Assembly (NCBI GenBank): GCA_015039465.1
Contig: MU130126.1
Span: 39,149 to 61,837 of the forward strand
Source: Phlegmacium glaucopus
Lineage: Eukaryota; Basidiomycota; Agaricomycetes; Agaricales; Cortinariaceae
Direction: 5' to 3'
DNA length: 22,689 bases
Of this stretch, positions 8,796 to 17,931 are shown piece by piece. Below the pieces are notes generated by a model. That model did no database searches and had not been told where the DNA came from. It was given only the letters and a program-made list of their open reading frames with translations. Numbering within the stretch: the stretch's first letter is position 1; each line of letters begins with the position of its first letter. The position numbers and the translations under genes are program-made.

Positions 8796-10544
8796 ATGTC
8801 TTCCTCATCCCATAACCTCCAAGGCGAAGAGTTCTCTGGCCTCCTAGGTGTGCTCACAGCTGCTGAGGCAGCCGGAGATCATCCCGACGTGTTGGCTGAT
8901 ATAGAGGGAGAGCAAGAAACCATGCCAGCCCATGCCAAGGTGGACGACAATGGCGACGACAGCCTCAGTGATCAGGAACACACCATTGGCCAGCTGCCTG
9001 TGCAGTGGAGGGAGACGATGGCCCAAGCAGCAAAGGGTGTGACGGACAACACTCATCGCGAGTATCTCCGGTATGTCATGTCCTTCACGGACTCTTGCAT
9101 ATTCGTGGCTATAACCTTGGTTTCCAGTCTCTTGGAGGCCTGTGCCTCCTTTCTCATCGCCAAGAAGCTTATCACCAAGCAGGAACAGTTCCTTTCATGC
9201 ACGCCACTGCCGTCTTCGGATGAAATGATGACTGCCTGGATTATGGACTCGTAAGTTCTTCTTTCTTGTACTCAAAGTTTAGCCTCATCCCTTTCACAGC
9301 TGTGACACGATCAGCCTCGATGGAAAACCACCCACCACCCCCCGCAGCTCCTACACCCATGCTCAGAAAATGCGAGCGAGCATGACCCATGTATTTGGGC
9401 ATGTCCTTGGCATTGGATCCCAGCCATGGAAGCAAACGACCTCATCAGATGGTGAAGTGCGTGTAGAAGGGAACCCATCAATATCCGAGAAGGTATCAAC
9501 TTACATGGTTAGCCTCCGCCGTCGCAAGGTGAGTACAACAATTTTATTTAGGAGGATATTTTGCTTATATCTGTCATGACTCATGTCAGGTTCAAGCAGG
9601 TGAGACTACGACAAGCACTCGTGCTGTAAATCCTGTAAGTGTTACTGGACAACCTTATTTACCTATGGTGCTAACATTGGTCAGGAAATCATGGAGGCGC
9701 TTTATGACTTCAACCACCAGCTTGCGAGGTGGGACGTCAACAAAGGCATGACCTCGACACGTCAAGACGGACCTGATATTCACCAGTGGGGGGGTCCAAT
9801 GCATCGACGAGCTGTCCAGGCCATTTACACGATCGCATTCCTATGTATGCTCCACATCGATGAAGTCTTGAAGATTCAAATGTATCACATCGAGTTCAAG
9901 CCTGGCGAAAAAATCATCCTTAGCCTTCCATTTCGTAAGACTCATCAGTTTGGTGGTGAGCTGCCGGTCTCTCCCTCCTCCTTCTCTTATCTGCCACTGA
10001 AGCTCGTTGAAGACATCAAGCCTTTTGTTCTCCACATGCTTCTGGAGGAGGAGGCCTACCTCTGTCCCGTTCGTGCCCTCGCTGACTGGATCTCTGCCTC
10101 TAGTATCACCTCTGGCTACGTCTTTTGGAGGATGGCCACTGGCGACCGCCCTGTTGCCAACAATACACCAATGGTAAGTTTACTCCCATATCAATTTTTT
10201 TTAAAGATTTTAACTGAGCTTGTTTACAACCACTACAGACATCTGAACAATTGCTCGAAATGTTCCGCAACAACCTGGTTGACATCGGCATCGACCCTTC
10301 TCCCTATGGCACCCATTCCTTCCGTCGTGGTGGGTGTCAGTACTTTGCCTCAATCCGACGATGGAAGCTCCGACGTATTTGTGACTGGGGTGGGTGGAGC
10401 ACGGAATTTTCAAGTTTGACCATTGTAAAGTATTTGATATCTTGGAATGACGAGCCTGAGGAGAGTCGGGACAATTTTTTAAACCCTGAACAAGCCCCGA
10501 GTGTACTCTGCCCTCATTGCGGCAGGTCTTGCCCCTGCGCATAG
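8796..10544 (+). CDS. Tyrosine recombinase of a Crypton-like element (six exons, 488 aa)
   Basis: Exon model: 8796-9070, 9128-9250, 9300-9528, 9590-9634, 9685-10173, 10239-10544. All introns are GT..AG, 49-65 bases, and phases agree, giving 488 codons. The ATG follows a good CACC context. The C-terminal half is a tyrosine recombinase catalytic domain, which would cut and rejoin DNA in the nucleus to move the element: THSFRRGG supplies the HxxR box (His413, Arg416), GGW supplies the next polar residue (Trp440), and IVKYLISW the nucleophile Tyr452. The first catalytic Arg should lie in the segment CMLHIDEVLK, but the residue is His281 (codon CAC at 9853-9855), so activity is doubtful. The N-terminal half (QKMRASMTHVFG) resembles the core-binding domain. 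The tail LCPHCGRSCPCA is Cys-rich and may bind zinc. It is convergent with the gene at 10715-12461. Assignment to Crypton rather than another recombinase family is inference. Confidence 0.82.
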
Positions 10545-10714
10545 GTAGTTCATCATCATCAGCTTAGATATAGTAGTTTTATTAGCTCGGTTCTATTTCC
10601 TTACTTTGTAGATTGACCTGTTTATGTGTACCTCCAAAGATGAGTATATTAATATTATAGTATTACTACGTAGAATTTATAGGAAAGGAAAGTAATCAAG
10701 TATTCTAAGTACCT
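10545..10714. other. Shared 3' intergenic space between the convergent genes
   Basis: An AT-rich spacer of 170 bases between the two stop codons. Both genes would terminate and be polyadenylated here. It is well conserved in copy B (16051-16220), with scattered substitutions. Confidence 0.5.
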
Positions 10715-12461
10715 TCAGTCAGAGTCAAGGTCCATATCCGAGTCAGCGAAATCAGCAATGGCTGTGGACAGCAGATTCTGCTTCTGCTTAGCTAGCTCTT
10801 GTTGTAACTGCTTTGCGATCTCATGATCCTTTGTCTTCATGAAGAGCACACCACTTTTTTTATAAAAAAACACGTTCTTGAACTCCTCACCATAGTGTGC
10901 CCTCGCACGATCTGCCCATTTCCTATCCTCCTCCTTCTGAAGTTGGCTGAGACGGTCGACAATTGAGGTATATGAGAACTTGTGGCCAGAGGCATCCGAA
11001 AACTCTTTCCAAAACTCTTGTTCAGAGCTCTGACGCCATCGCTTCACGATAGACTAGGGGGATAGTAGTCAGTAATCAGCACAATGTACTCAACTTGTCT
11101 TTAATATAAGCTTGCTTACCTTCCATTCACACCAGCTTCCCTTGGCTCGCTTCCAATGACCTTGTTTCCAGGATCCTCCAGATTTCGACCGAGCGTAGAC
11201 CTCCTTCCAATATACGATAGGGATGGGGACACCTTTGATCACAAGCACCGAATGCCCGTCCCAATATTCGGAGGTGTCATCCCACATTCTGTTGAGCCGT
11301 GGAAGGTCATTTGCGAACGAAATGGCAGGTGGTGGGCCCACATCGTCTGCCGTAAATTCCACATGCCGTGTCCCATCCCCGAGAATGATTGTCCGACTCC
11401 TCGTCTTCAGTTTTCCACCAGAAGAAGGCACTGGCACCGGATTTGGATTTGGATTTGAAGCAGGGGCAGTAGGAGAGCTGGTGCCAAGTGGGGTTGGGGC
11501 CAGCAATGCGAAGGCAGAAGGGATGGAAGGGGGAGCAAGTGACGGTGTGATGCCACCAATTGATGACATGATTGACAACGAGGTTGCTATCTGATCTAGC
11601 CGTGCGTTCGTGTAGTCAAGAAGGTTTGTTGGGTTCGTCGTCGAAAAGGTGACCTGCTCACAGAATATTCAATCATCGGAAATCTGGAGGAGGGGCACAA
11701 TAAGATAAGACGAGGACTTACCTGATGGGGTGCAGCCACAACCCTCCGTAATCGAGCCTTCCCAGCCTCGAGACGATCCTCCTTGCTGAGGTAGGGGTGT
11801 GCGGTCGAGATTGCCCTGGCCTTTGAGATGCAGACCGGTCACTATAAGGATGGTAAAAAAAAGATCTAATCGCAATAAAAACTCACCCATCCAAGGATAG
11901 CTTCGGACTGAGTGCGTGTAGTGGTCGCCTCCTGGGTTGGTAGATGGTTTGGAAGGTGGGGAACAAGTTCATTCAGCCTCGACGCGGAGTTGAAGATCTC
12001 CTCGGCGCGTCGAGCTGATTGCTTCACTGACTTTATTTTCGCAACTTTTCCGGTCTTTGGACCACAATGCATGCGACGAGGGGCTGGAACGAGCCTGTTA
12101 AAAATGAAAGGACCCAACATTCAATGAATAAGTACAGAGAGAGTTTGATAGATAGTTATTCACTTACCTCTGCCATTCCTCTCAGTTGGAGCTGAAGGCT
12201 CGCAAGCGAGCCTTCAGTTCGTCCTTGTTCCCGGAGATGCCCAGCCCAAATCCACGGCATAGGTCCTGCAATCCAGGTTTCTTGGGTTTATCGCTGCCCA
12301 GCCCCAAGAGGTGAAGGCAATCAGAACAAAATAGAAAAGGCTGAGGCACGAAAGGAGATGACTCACATGTTGAAAAACCTTGTCACCATCTCTCCATCCA
12401 CCATTCCACCAGGGAACGGAAGCCCGCTGTCGTTGTCTGCAGTGCTGGGGTCGATGTCCAT
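10715..12461 (-). pseudogene. SAP-like companion gene of the recombinase, copy A, broken by a stop
   Basis: This is the same six-exon gene as the copy at 16221-17931, with start codon at 12461-12459 and stop at 10715. Most exons are open and differ from copy B by scattered substitutions (for example SEQEFW versus SEEEFW, and GDGTRHVEF versus GDGTWHVEF). Exon 2 is damaged: an 18-base insertion next to the KARN segment, and CGA changed to TGA, put a stop inside the SAP-like exon. A TGA in the intron before the Pro-rich exon (where copy B has TGG) does not matter if the longer intron model is correct. Unless another start or splice form is used, the full protein is not made from this copy. Confidence 0.68.
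12192..12217. repeat. Perfect inverted repeat created by an insertion in exon 2 of copy A
   Basis: CTGAAGGCTCGC, two bases, then GCGAGCCTTCAG: 12-base perfect arms. Copy B at the matching place (about 17670-17690) lacks 18 of these bases and has only one arm. The insertion is therefore an inverted copy of adjacent sequence. Confidence 0.9.
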
Positions 12462-12838
12462 GATGAGTGGCGAGAGGTGGCGGCGTCGATTGGCGAGGCA
12501 GCAGAGCAAGAGGAGCACAACAACGAGGGCAGCTGCTGCCAGCGCAGTGGCTGCGGCATTTCCCCTATTTGGGAAGCCGAACAGGCCCCCGATCGTGTCG
12601 AGCAGCGACAGCAGGCCGCCTGGGGGCCAGAGGTGCTCCGGATTTTCGACTGATCTAGAGGTGAGACCTCGTTAGCGCTCACGGAACGAGGCGATCGGCA
12701 GTGGGAGGCGAAGCCTTCTGAACCAAACAAAGGCACGGCACGGCACGGGGCTGGCAACAGTCCTTTCCTGGCTTGCCATCATTTGGCGTGGGACGAGCCG
12801 CCACGTGACCTCCCCGACCACCCATTTCCCTAGAGAAG
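12462..12838. other. Right-end region of the recombinase element, copy A
   Basis: GC-rich 5' flank of the minus-strand companion gene, extending to the right end of the element. It is conserved in copy B (17932-18309) and should hold the companion gene's promoter. Overlapping open frames exist, but none shows a motif or a pattern that suggests coding. Confidence 0.45.
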
Positions 12839-12907
12839 TTCTCATACTGCATAGCCTCGGGACCGGCCATTGGGTTATGCATTAATAGATTTATGCAGGA
12901 CGAAAAG

Positions 12908-12924
12908 TGTCACAAATTGTGACA
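12908..12924. repeat. 17-bp palindrome
   Basis: TGTCACAA, one central A, TTGTGACA: perfect 8-base arms. It lies just outside the right end of copy A. Function unknown; it could be a dimeric protein site or chance. Confidence 0.6.
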
Positions 12925-13158
12925 TATGTGACCCTCTGACCAATTGGCCGACAAGCGTTACTCTTTTTCGTTTGGTTTTCGTAAAATAACTGGGTCAACA
13001 ACGTTTGAGTAGAGCTAATAAGATTTTCATGCAACAACTGGGCTCTGTACTTGCGTAATTGACAAGGCAATTCTAAGGAGAAGCTCTCACCTCCTGATAC
13101 CTGGCACAAACTTTTTCTTGACTTTTTCGAGCCTTTCACCAACCTTTCACAGAGCTTC

Positions 13159-13415
13159 ATGAGTTCACATCGCGAGGGCAAATCATCGACATCATCCTCT
13201 GAGTCCGAATCATCAAGTTTGATGACTTCACCACAGGCAACTATGCATGATAGTATTCTTTGTAACAGACGACTTTGTATCCATGGTGTTCGCTCAACTT
13301 TTTATGAGGAAAATTCTGTCATTCCACCCTTAGTACCATACCCTGTTAAGTTAAGCATTATTCTAATAAATTGCAAGCAGTTAGTGGCGTTCCCGACCCT
13401 ATGTCGTCGCCATTC
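13159..13415 (+). CDS. Possible exon of an unknown gene, cut by the hAT MITE
   Basis: An open frame starting with a Ser-rich segment (SSTSSSESESSS) and containing GVRSTFYEENSVIPPLVPYP. It runs straight into the MITE at 13416. If the MITE and one target copy are removed, an open frame continues into the sequence after 13924. A GTTAAG near 13344 could be a splice donor, in which case the downstream reading PDPMSSPFISTNKIPTYSD becomes possible. I recognise no domain. It may be a fragment of a host gene or of another mobile element; the region between 12925 and 13158 holds no clear gene. Confidence 0.3.
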
Positions 13416-13915
13416 CAAGGGGGCCCCGGGATTGGAATCCCGAACCAGGGGTAGGGGGGGGGAGGGGTCCCCATAGAGTTAAAAAATTTTACTAAAAAAA
13501 GATAAAAGTATATTTTTAATGCCCTGTAGCAACAATTAGATTGCCATACTTGTTGAGATAGACACTGAGCTTCATTTAAAGGCCTCAGGGACACTGTAGT
13601 AGTGGAAGAAATGAAATTTACTGTTCATGTACTAGTAAAAGAAAAATATAAAATATGACACTACAAGGTAATACAATAATCACATGTTGTCCTGAGTGCA
13701 ATGAAGAAGCCAACACAGCCTGCAGGCTCATTGCTGGCCTTCATGTGTCCATAGATACCTTGGAAATTTTTAAAATATGATATGTTTTTCTTGGAATTAC
13801 CATTTTTGGTCTGACATATCCATATTTGGGCATAAGAGGGGGAGGGGGGTCCCTCCAAATGGCTTAAAAATTTTTACCGACCCCGTGTCATTTTTAAGAT
13901 CCTTGGGCCCCCTTG
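13416..13915 (-). mobile_element. hAT-type MITE, copy 1
   Basis: The element starts CAAGGGGGCCC and ends GGGCCCCCTTG, an 11-base perfect terminal inverted repeat of the hAT form (CA-R-N-G start). The flanks are CGCCATTC (13408-13415) and GGCCATTC (13916-13923), an 8-bp target duplication with one mismatch. At 500 bp it encodes no transposase; the 65-codon open frame inside is identical in copy 2 because the elements are near-identical, not because it is evidently a gene. It lies in inverted orientation to copy 2. Confidence 0.88.
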
Positions 13916-13923
13916 GGCCATTC

Positions 13924-14282
13924 ATCAGTACAAACAAAATTCCCACCTACTCAGATAATGCATATTGGGGTCCCCAGGCCTATGCATTATGCATTATGCA
14001 ATATGCACCCCATTTCCCTGCGTCCCATGGTGGTTCCGATGCCAGACCTATGCATTAATAGATTTATGCATCATGACGTTATGCATTATGAAAACTTCTA
14101 CTGTATAACCTCTTTGGAATCAACCACTACGCGCGGTCTGTGTTGACAAGGATTCGGATTTACTTGATTCTGCGTTCGTTTCTTTACTACAGAATCTTGG
14201 TCCTTTCTGGACCTAGTTTGGCAACGGAGAGACATAGCAAAGATGAACAGATTACTCTTCAAACGTTCAAGTGCTCAAGTCT
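13924..14282. repeat. Spacer between the two MITEs with an ATGCAT-rich repeat
   Basis: 13975-14099 is rich in ATGCAT and GCATTATGCA units and contains TATGCATTAATAGATTTATG (from 14049), which also occurs at 12876. The right edge, reverse-complemented (AGAAGTTTTCATAATGCATA), resembles the sequence at 12833 (AGAAGTTCTCATACTGCATA). These could be the two ends of a further inverted-repeat element. 14100-14282 shows no gene; a short open frame contains WSFLDLVWQRRDIAKMN but I do not recognise it. Confidence 0.5.
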
Positions 14283-14783
14283 CAAGGGGGCCCAAGGATC
14301 TTAAAAATGACACGGGGTCGGTAAAATTTTTTAAGCCATTTGGAGGGACCCCCCTCCCCCTCTTATGCCCAAATATGGATATGTCAGACCAAAAATGGTA
14401 ATTCCAAGAAAAACATATCATATTTTAAAAATTTCCAAGGTATCTATGGACACATGAAGGCCAGCAATGAGCCTGCAGGCTGTGTTGGCTTCTTCATTGC
14501 ACTCAGGACAACATGTGATTATTGTATTACCTTGTAGTGTCATATTTTATATTTTTCTTTTACTAGTACATGAACAGTAAATTTCATTTCTTCCACTACT
14601 ACAGTGTCCCTGAGGCCTTTAAATGAAGCTCAGTGTCTATCTCAACAAGTATGGCAATCTAATTGTTGCTACAGGGCATTAAAAATATACTTTTATCTTT
14701 TTTTAGTAAATTTTTTTAACTCTATGGGGACCCCCCCCCCCCCCCTACCCCCGGTTCGGGATTCCAATCCCGGGGCCCCGTTG
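14283..14783 (+). mobile_element. hAT-type MITE, copy 2, inverted relative to copy 1
   Basis: Near-identical reverse complement of 13416-13915. It starts CAAGGGGGCCC and ends GGGGCCCCGTTG, so the right terminus is slightly altered. It is flanked by a perfect 8-bp duplication, TCAAGTCT (14275-14282 and 14784-14791). The distinct target duplications show that the two copies inserted independently rather than arising by inversion of a duplicated block. The homopolymer C run near 14730 is longer than the matching G run in copy 1. Confidence 0.9.
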
Positions 14784-14931
14784 TCAAGTCTAATCTAGAC
14801 CTTCACCAGCACCTGTCATCCCTCCGAACAACACTGCAGGATAAACATCCTCGCTTGCATCCTGGCAAGACATATCCTGTGAAGTCCTGGAATCTTCGCT
14901 TCTCTCGAACGTGCTAAACTGTGGACGATCT
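14784..14931. other. Unassigned 148-base stretch before the coatomer fragment
   Basis: Begins with the second copy of the MITE target duplication. No recognisable coding content until the WD40 reading starts at about 14932. Confidence 0.4.
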
Positions 14932-15881
14932 CTGATCTAGTGACCACAGGCGATGATAAAACTGTCAAAGTGTGGGATTATCTCAGCAAGAGTTGCGTGC
15001 AAACGATGGAAGGTCATACCAACAACGTCTCTTTCGCTGTCTTCCATCCCAATCTACCTATTATCATCAGTGGAAGTGAAGATGGGACAGTCAAGATTTG
15101 GAATAGCGGCACATATCGCATCGAAAACACACTCAGCTATGCTTTAGAACGGTCATGGTGTGTTGCACTACGCAAAGATGCCAATGAAGTAGCAGTAGGG
15201 TTCGATGAAGGTGTTGTCGTCATCAAGGTTCGTATTCTCTTGAAATGCCATTTTACAAACTAATAATCCACAAATCTAGCTCGGCAGAGACGAACCAACT
15301 TTCAGCATGGACCCAACCGGCAAATTCATCTATAGCCGCAACCACGACGTCCTCTCTGGAAATCTCCAAACCATCTCAACCCCTCCACGTCATTTACAGA
15401 CGGCACCCTCTCAACTAAAGAAATCGGTTCCACAGAAATATTCTCCACATCCCTACTCCACTCTCCCAACGGCCGGTTCGTCACAGTAGTAGGCGACGGC
15501 GAATACATCGTCTATACTTCTCCAGCCTGGCAGCGTCGGAAACGGTATCTCATTTGCTTTGGCTCCTGATTCAAACACATATGCTGTTCTGGACAGTAAA
15601 GTTAAACTTAGTGTATAAGAATTTCAGAGAACGACCTAGAACTGGGATGAAAGGTCCGGGAAGTTGGTCGATGGAGAGTGTGCATGGTGGAACATTGCTT
15701 GGTGCTAGAGGTGCTGGTTTTGTGATGTTTTGGGATCGGGAGTCTGGAGATATTGATAGACGGATTGATGTTGAAGCAAAGACTGTGGGTTTCTTTAATT
15801 GTTTGGCTCTTCTCCTTGTCAATCTGACGACTCTCACTAGGTTTCCTAGTTTGGTATCCCGGTTTAGTGGCCATCACAGTT
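14932..15881 (+). pseudogene. Coatomer subunit beta-prime (Sec27/COPB2) WD40 fragment
   Basis: The intact protein is a COPI vesicle coat subunit that acts at the Golgi. Here the reading VTTGDDKTVKVWDY, GHTNNVSFAVFHPNLPIII and SGSEDGTVKIWNSGTYRIE matches WD40 repeats of this conserved protein; LSYALERSWCVA and LGRDEPTFSMDPTGKFIYSR then lead into its second propeller. An apparent intron (15228-15279, GT..AG) separates FDEGVVVIK from LGRDEP, and a second GT..AG interval (about 15785-15840) interrupts the later reading after DIDRRIDVEAKT. Frame changes occur near 15385, 15535 and 15608. Both ends of the gene are missing, and the right edge is the A tract at 15882. Since introns are still present, it is a genomic fragment, not a spliced retrocopy. 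Clearly non-functional. Confidence 0.88.
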
Positions 15882-15907
15882 AAAAAAAAAAAAAAAAAAA
15901 AAAAAAA
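15882..15907 (+). repeat. 26-base A tract at the junction of two unrelated fragments
   Basis: An uninterrupted A run that starts where the coatomer fragment ends and stops where copy B of the recombinase element begins. It could be a retrotransposition-type tail, a junction formed at repair, or an assembly artefact. Confidence 0.9.
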
Positions 15908-16050
15908 CGGAATTTTCAAGTTTGACCATTGTAAAGTATTTGATATCTTGGAATGACGAGCCTGAGGAGAGTCGGGACAATTTTTTAAACCCTGAACAAG
16001 CCCCAAGTGTACTCTGTCCTCATTGCGGCAGGTCTTGCCCCTGCGCATAG
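15907..16050 (+). pseudogene. 3' stub of the tyrosine recombinase gene (copy B)
   Basis: Only the last 47 or so codons remain, starting inside the WSTEFSSL segment and including the nucleophile segment IVKYLISW and the Cys-rich end CPHCGRSCPCA, then TAG at 16048-16050. The matching start in copy A is 10401. The HxxR box, the first Arg and the whole N-terminal half are gone, so this copy cannot make a recombinase. Confidence 0.9.
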
Positions 16051-16220
16051 GTAGTTCATCATCATCAGCTTAGATGTAGTAGTTTTATTAGCTTGGTTCT
16101 ATTTCCTTACTTTGTAGATTGACCCATTTATGTGTACCTCCAAGGACAAGTACATTAATATTATAGTATTATGATGTAGAATTTATAGGAAAGGAAAGTA
16201 ATCAAGTATTTTAAGTACCT

Positions 16221-17931
16221 TCAGTCAGAGTCAAGGTCCATATCCGACTCAGCAAAATCAGCGATGGCTGTGGGCGGCAGATTCTGCTTCTGCTTAGCTA
16301 GCTCTTGTCGGAACTGCTTCGCAATCTCACAATCCTTTGTCTTCACGAAGAGCACACCACTTTTTTTATAAAAAAACATGTTCTTGAACTCCTCACCATA
16401 GTGTGCCCTCGCACGATCTGCCCATTTCCTATCCTCCTCCTTCTGAAGTTGGCTGAGACGGTCGACAATTGAGGTATATGAGAACTTGTGGCCAGAGGCA
16501 TCCGAAAACTCTTTCCAAAACTCTTCTTCGGAGCTCTGACGCCATCGCTTCACGATAGACTAGGAGGATAGTAGCCAGTAATCAGAAACAATGTACTCGA
16601 CTTGTCTTTAATATAAGCTCGCTTACCTTCCATTCACACCAGCTTCCCTTGGCTCGCTTCCAATGACCTTGTTTCCAGGATCCTCCAGATTTCAACCGAG
16701 CGTAGACCTCCTTCCAATATATGATGGGGATGGGGACACCTTTGATCACAAGCACCGAATGCCCGTCCCAGTATTCGGAGGTGTCATCCCACATTCTGTT
16801 GAGCCGTGAAAGGTCGTTTGCGAACGAAATGGCAGGTGGTGGGCCGACATTGTCTGCCGTAAATTCCACATGCCATGTCCCATCCCCAAGAATGATGGTC
16901 CGACTCCTTGACTTCAGTTTTCCACCAGTAGAAGGCACTGGCACCGGATTTGGATTTGGATTTGAAGCAGGGGCAGTAGGAGAGCTGGTGCCAAGTGGGG
17001 TTGGGGCCAGCAATGCGAAGGCGGAAGGGATGGAAGGGGGAGCAAGCGACGGTGTGATGCCACCAATTGATGACATGATCGACAACGAGGTTGCTATCTG
17101 ATCTAGCCGCGCGTTCGTGTAGTCAAGAAGGTTTGTTGGGTTCGTCGTGGAAAAGGTGACCTGCTCACAGAATATCCAATCATCAGAAATCTGGAGGAGA
17201 GGGGCACAATAAGACAAGGACTTACCTGATGGGGTGCAGCCACAACCCTCCGTAATCGAGCCTTCCCAGCCTCAAGACGATCCTCCTTGCTGAGGTAGGG
17301 GTGTGCGGTCGAGATTGCCCTGGCCTTTGAGATGCAGACCGGTCACTATAAGGATGATAAAAAAAAGATCTAATCACAATAAAAACTCACCCATCCAAGG
17401 ATAGCTTCGGACTGAGTGCGTGTAGTGGTTGCCTCCTGGGTTGGTAGATGGTTTGGAAGGTGGGGAACGAGTTCGTTCAGCCTCGACGCGGAGTTGAAGA
17501 TCTCCTCGGTGCGTCGAGCTGATTGCTTCACTGACTTTATTTTTGCAACTTTTCCGGTCTTTGGACCACGATGCATGCGACGAGGGGCTGGAACGAGCCT
17601 GTTAAAAATGAATGAATAAGTACAGAGAGAGGTTGATAGATAGTTATTCACTTACCTCTGCCATTCCTCTCGGTTGCGAGCCTTCAGTTCGTCCTTGTTC
17701 CCAGAGATGCCCAGCCCAAATCCACGGCATAGGTCCTGCAATCCAGGTTTCTTGGGTTTATTGCTGCCCGGCCCCAAGAGGTGAAGGCAATCAGAACAAA
17801 ATAGAAGAGGCTGAGGCACGAAAGGAGACGACTCACATGTTGAAAAACCTTGTCGCCATCTCTCCATCCACCATTCCACCAGGGAACGGAAGCCCGCTGT
17901 CTTTGTCTGCAGTGCTGGGGTCGATGTCCAT
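16221..17931 (-). CDS. SAP-like companion protein of the recombinase element, copy B (six exons, 460 aa)
   Basis: Exons on the minus strand: 17931-17837, 17763-17656, 17598-17391, 17324-17226, 17160-16627, 16559-16221. All introns are GT..AG, 57-73 bases, phases agree and the frame is open for 460 codons. Residues about 32-66 contain LQDLCRGFGLGISGNKDEL, which fits the SAP DNA-binding motif. Next come a basic stretch (HRGPKTGKVAKIKSVKQSAR), a segment with PHLPNHLP, a Ser/Pro/Asn-rich linker (about 205-255), and a conserved-looking block with WDDTSEYWDGHSVLVIKG, VYWKEVY-like IIYWKEVY and KGSWCEWK. The C-terminus has KRWRQSSEEEFWKEFSD, a charged coiled-like region, and an acidic end (DSDMDLDSD-like). 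I do not recognise the family by name. Its fixed convergent position beside the recombinase suggests it belongs to the element and may bind DNA; that is inference. Confidence 0.7.

Larger units (their letters stand above)
8796..12838. mobile_element. Crypton-like two-gene mobile element, copy A
   Basis: The unit contains the tyrosine recombinase (plus strand) and the convergent SAP-like gene (minus strand). The right end is set by comparison with copy B: the two stop matching just after CCTAGAGAAG at 12838 and 18309. The left end is not resolved, so the start given here is only the recombinase ATG. No terminal inverted repeats were seen, as expected for tyrosine-recombinase elements. Confidence 0.6.

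Noticed and set aside
11156..11594. Plus-strand open frames across the companion gene (also 16721-17101)
   Set aside because: Antisense shadows of the large Pro-rich exon; splice sites and the copy comparison support the minus strand.
11640..11700. In-frame TGA in the companion gene of copy A as a second inactivating hit
   Set aside because: It lies in sequence best treated as intron: the shorter intron would be only about 35 bases, and the longer one keeps the frame open.
13661..14537. An identical 65-codon open frame found twice
   Set aside because: Both lie inside the two copies of one MITE. Identity follows from element identity, and no coding signal beyond openness is visible.
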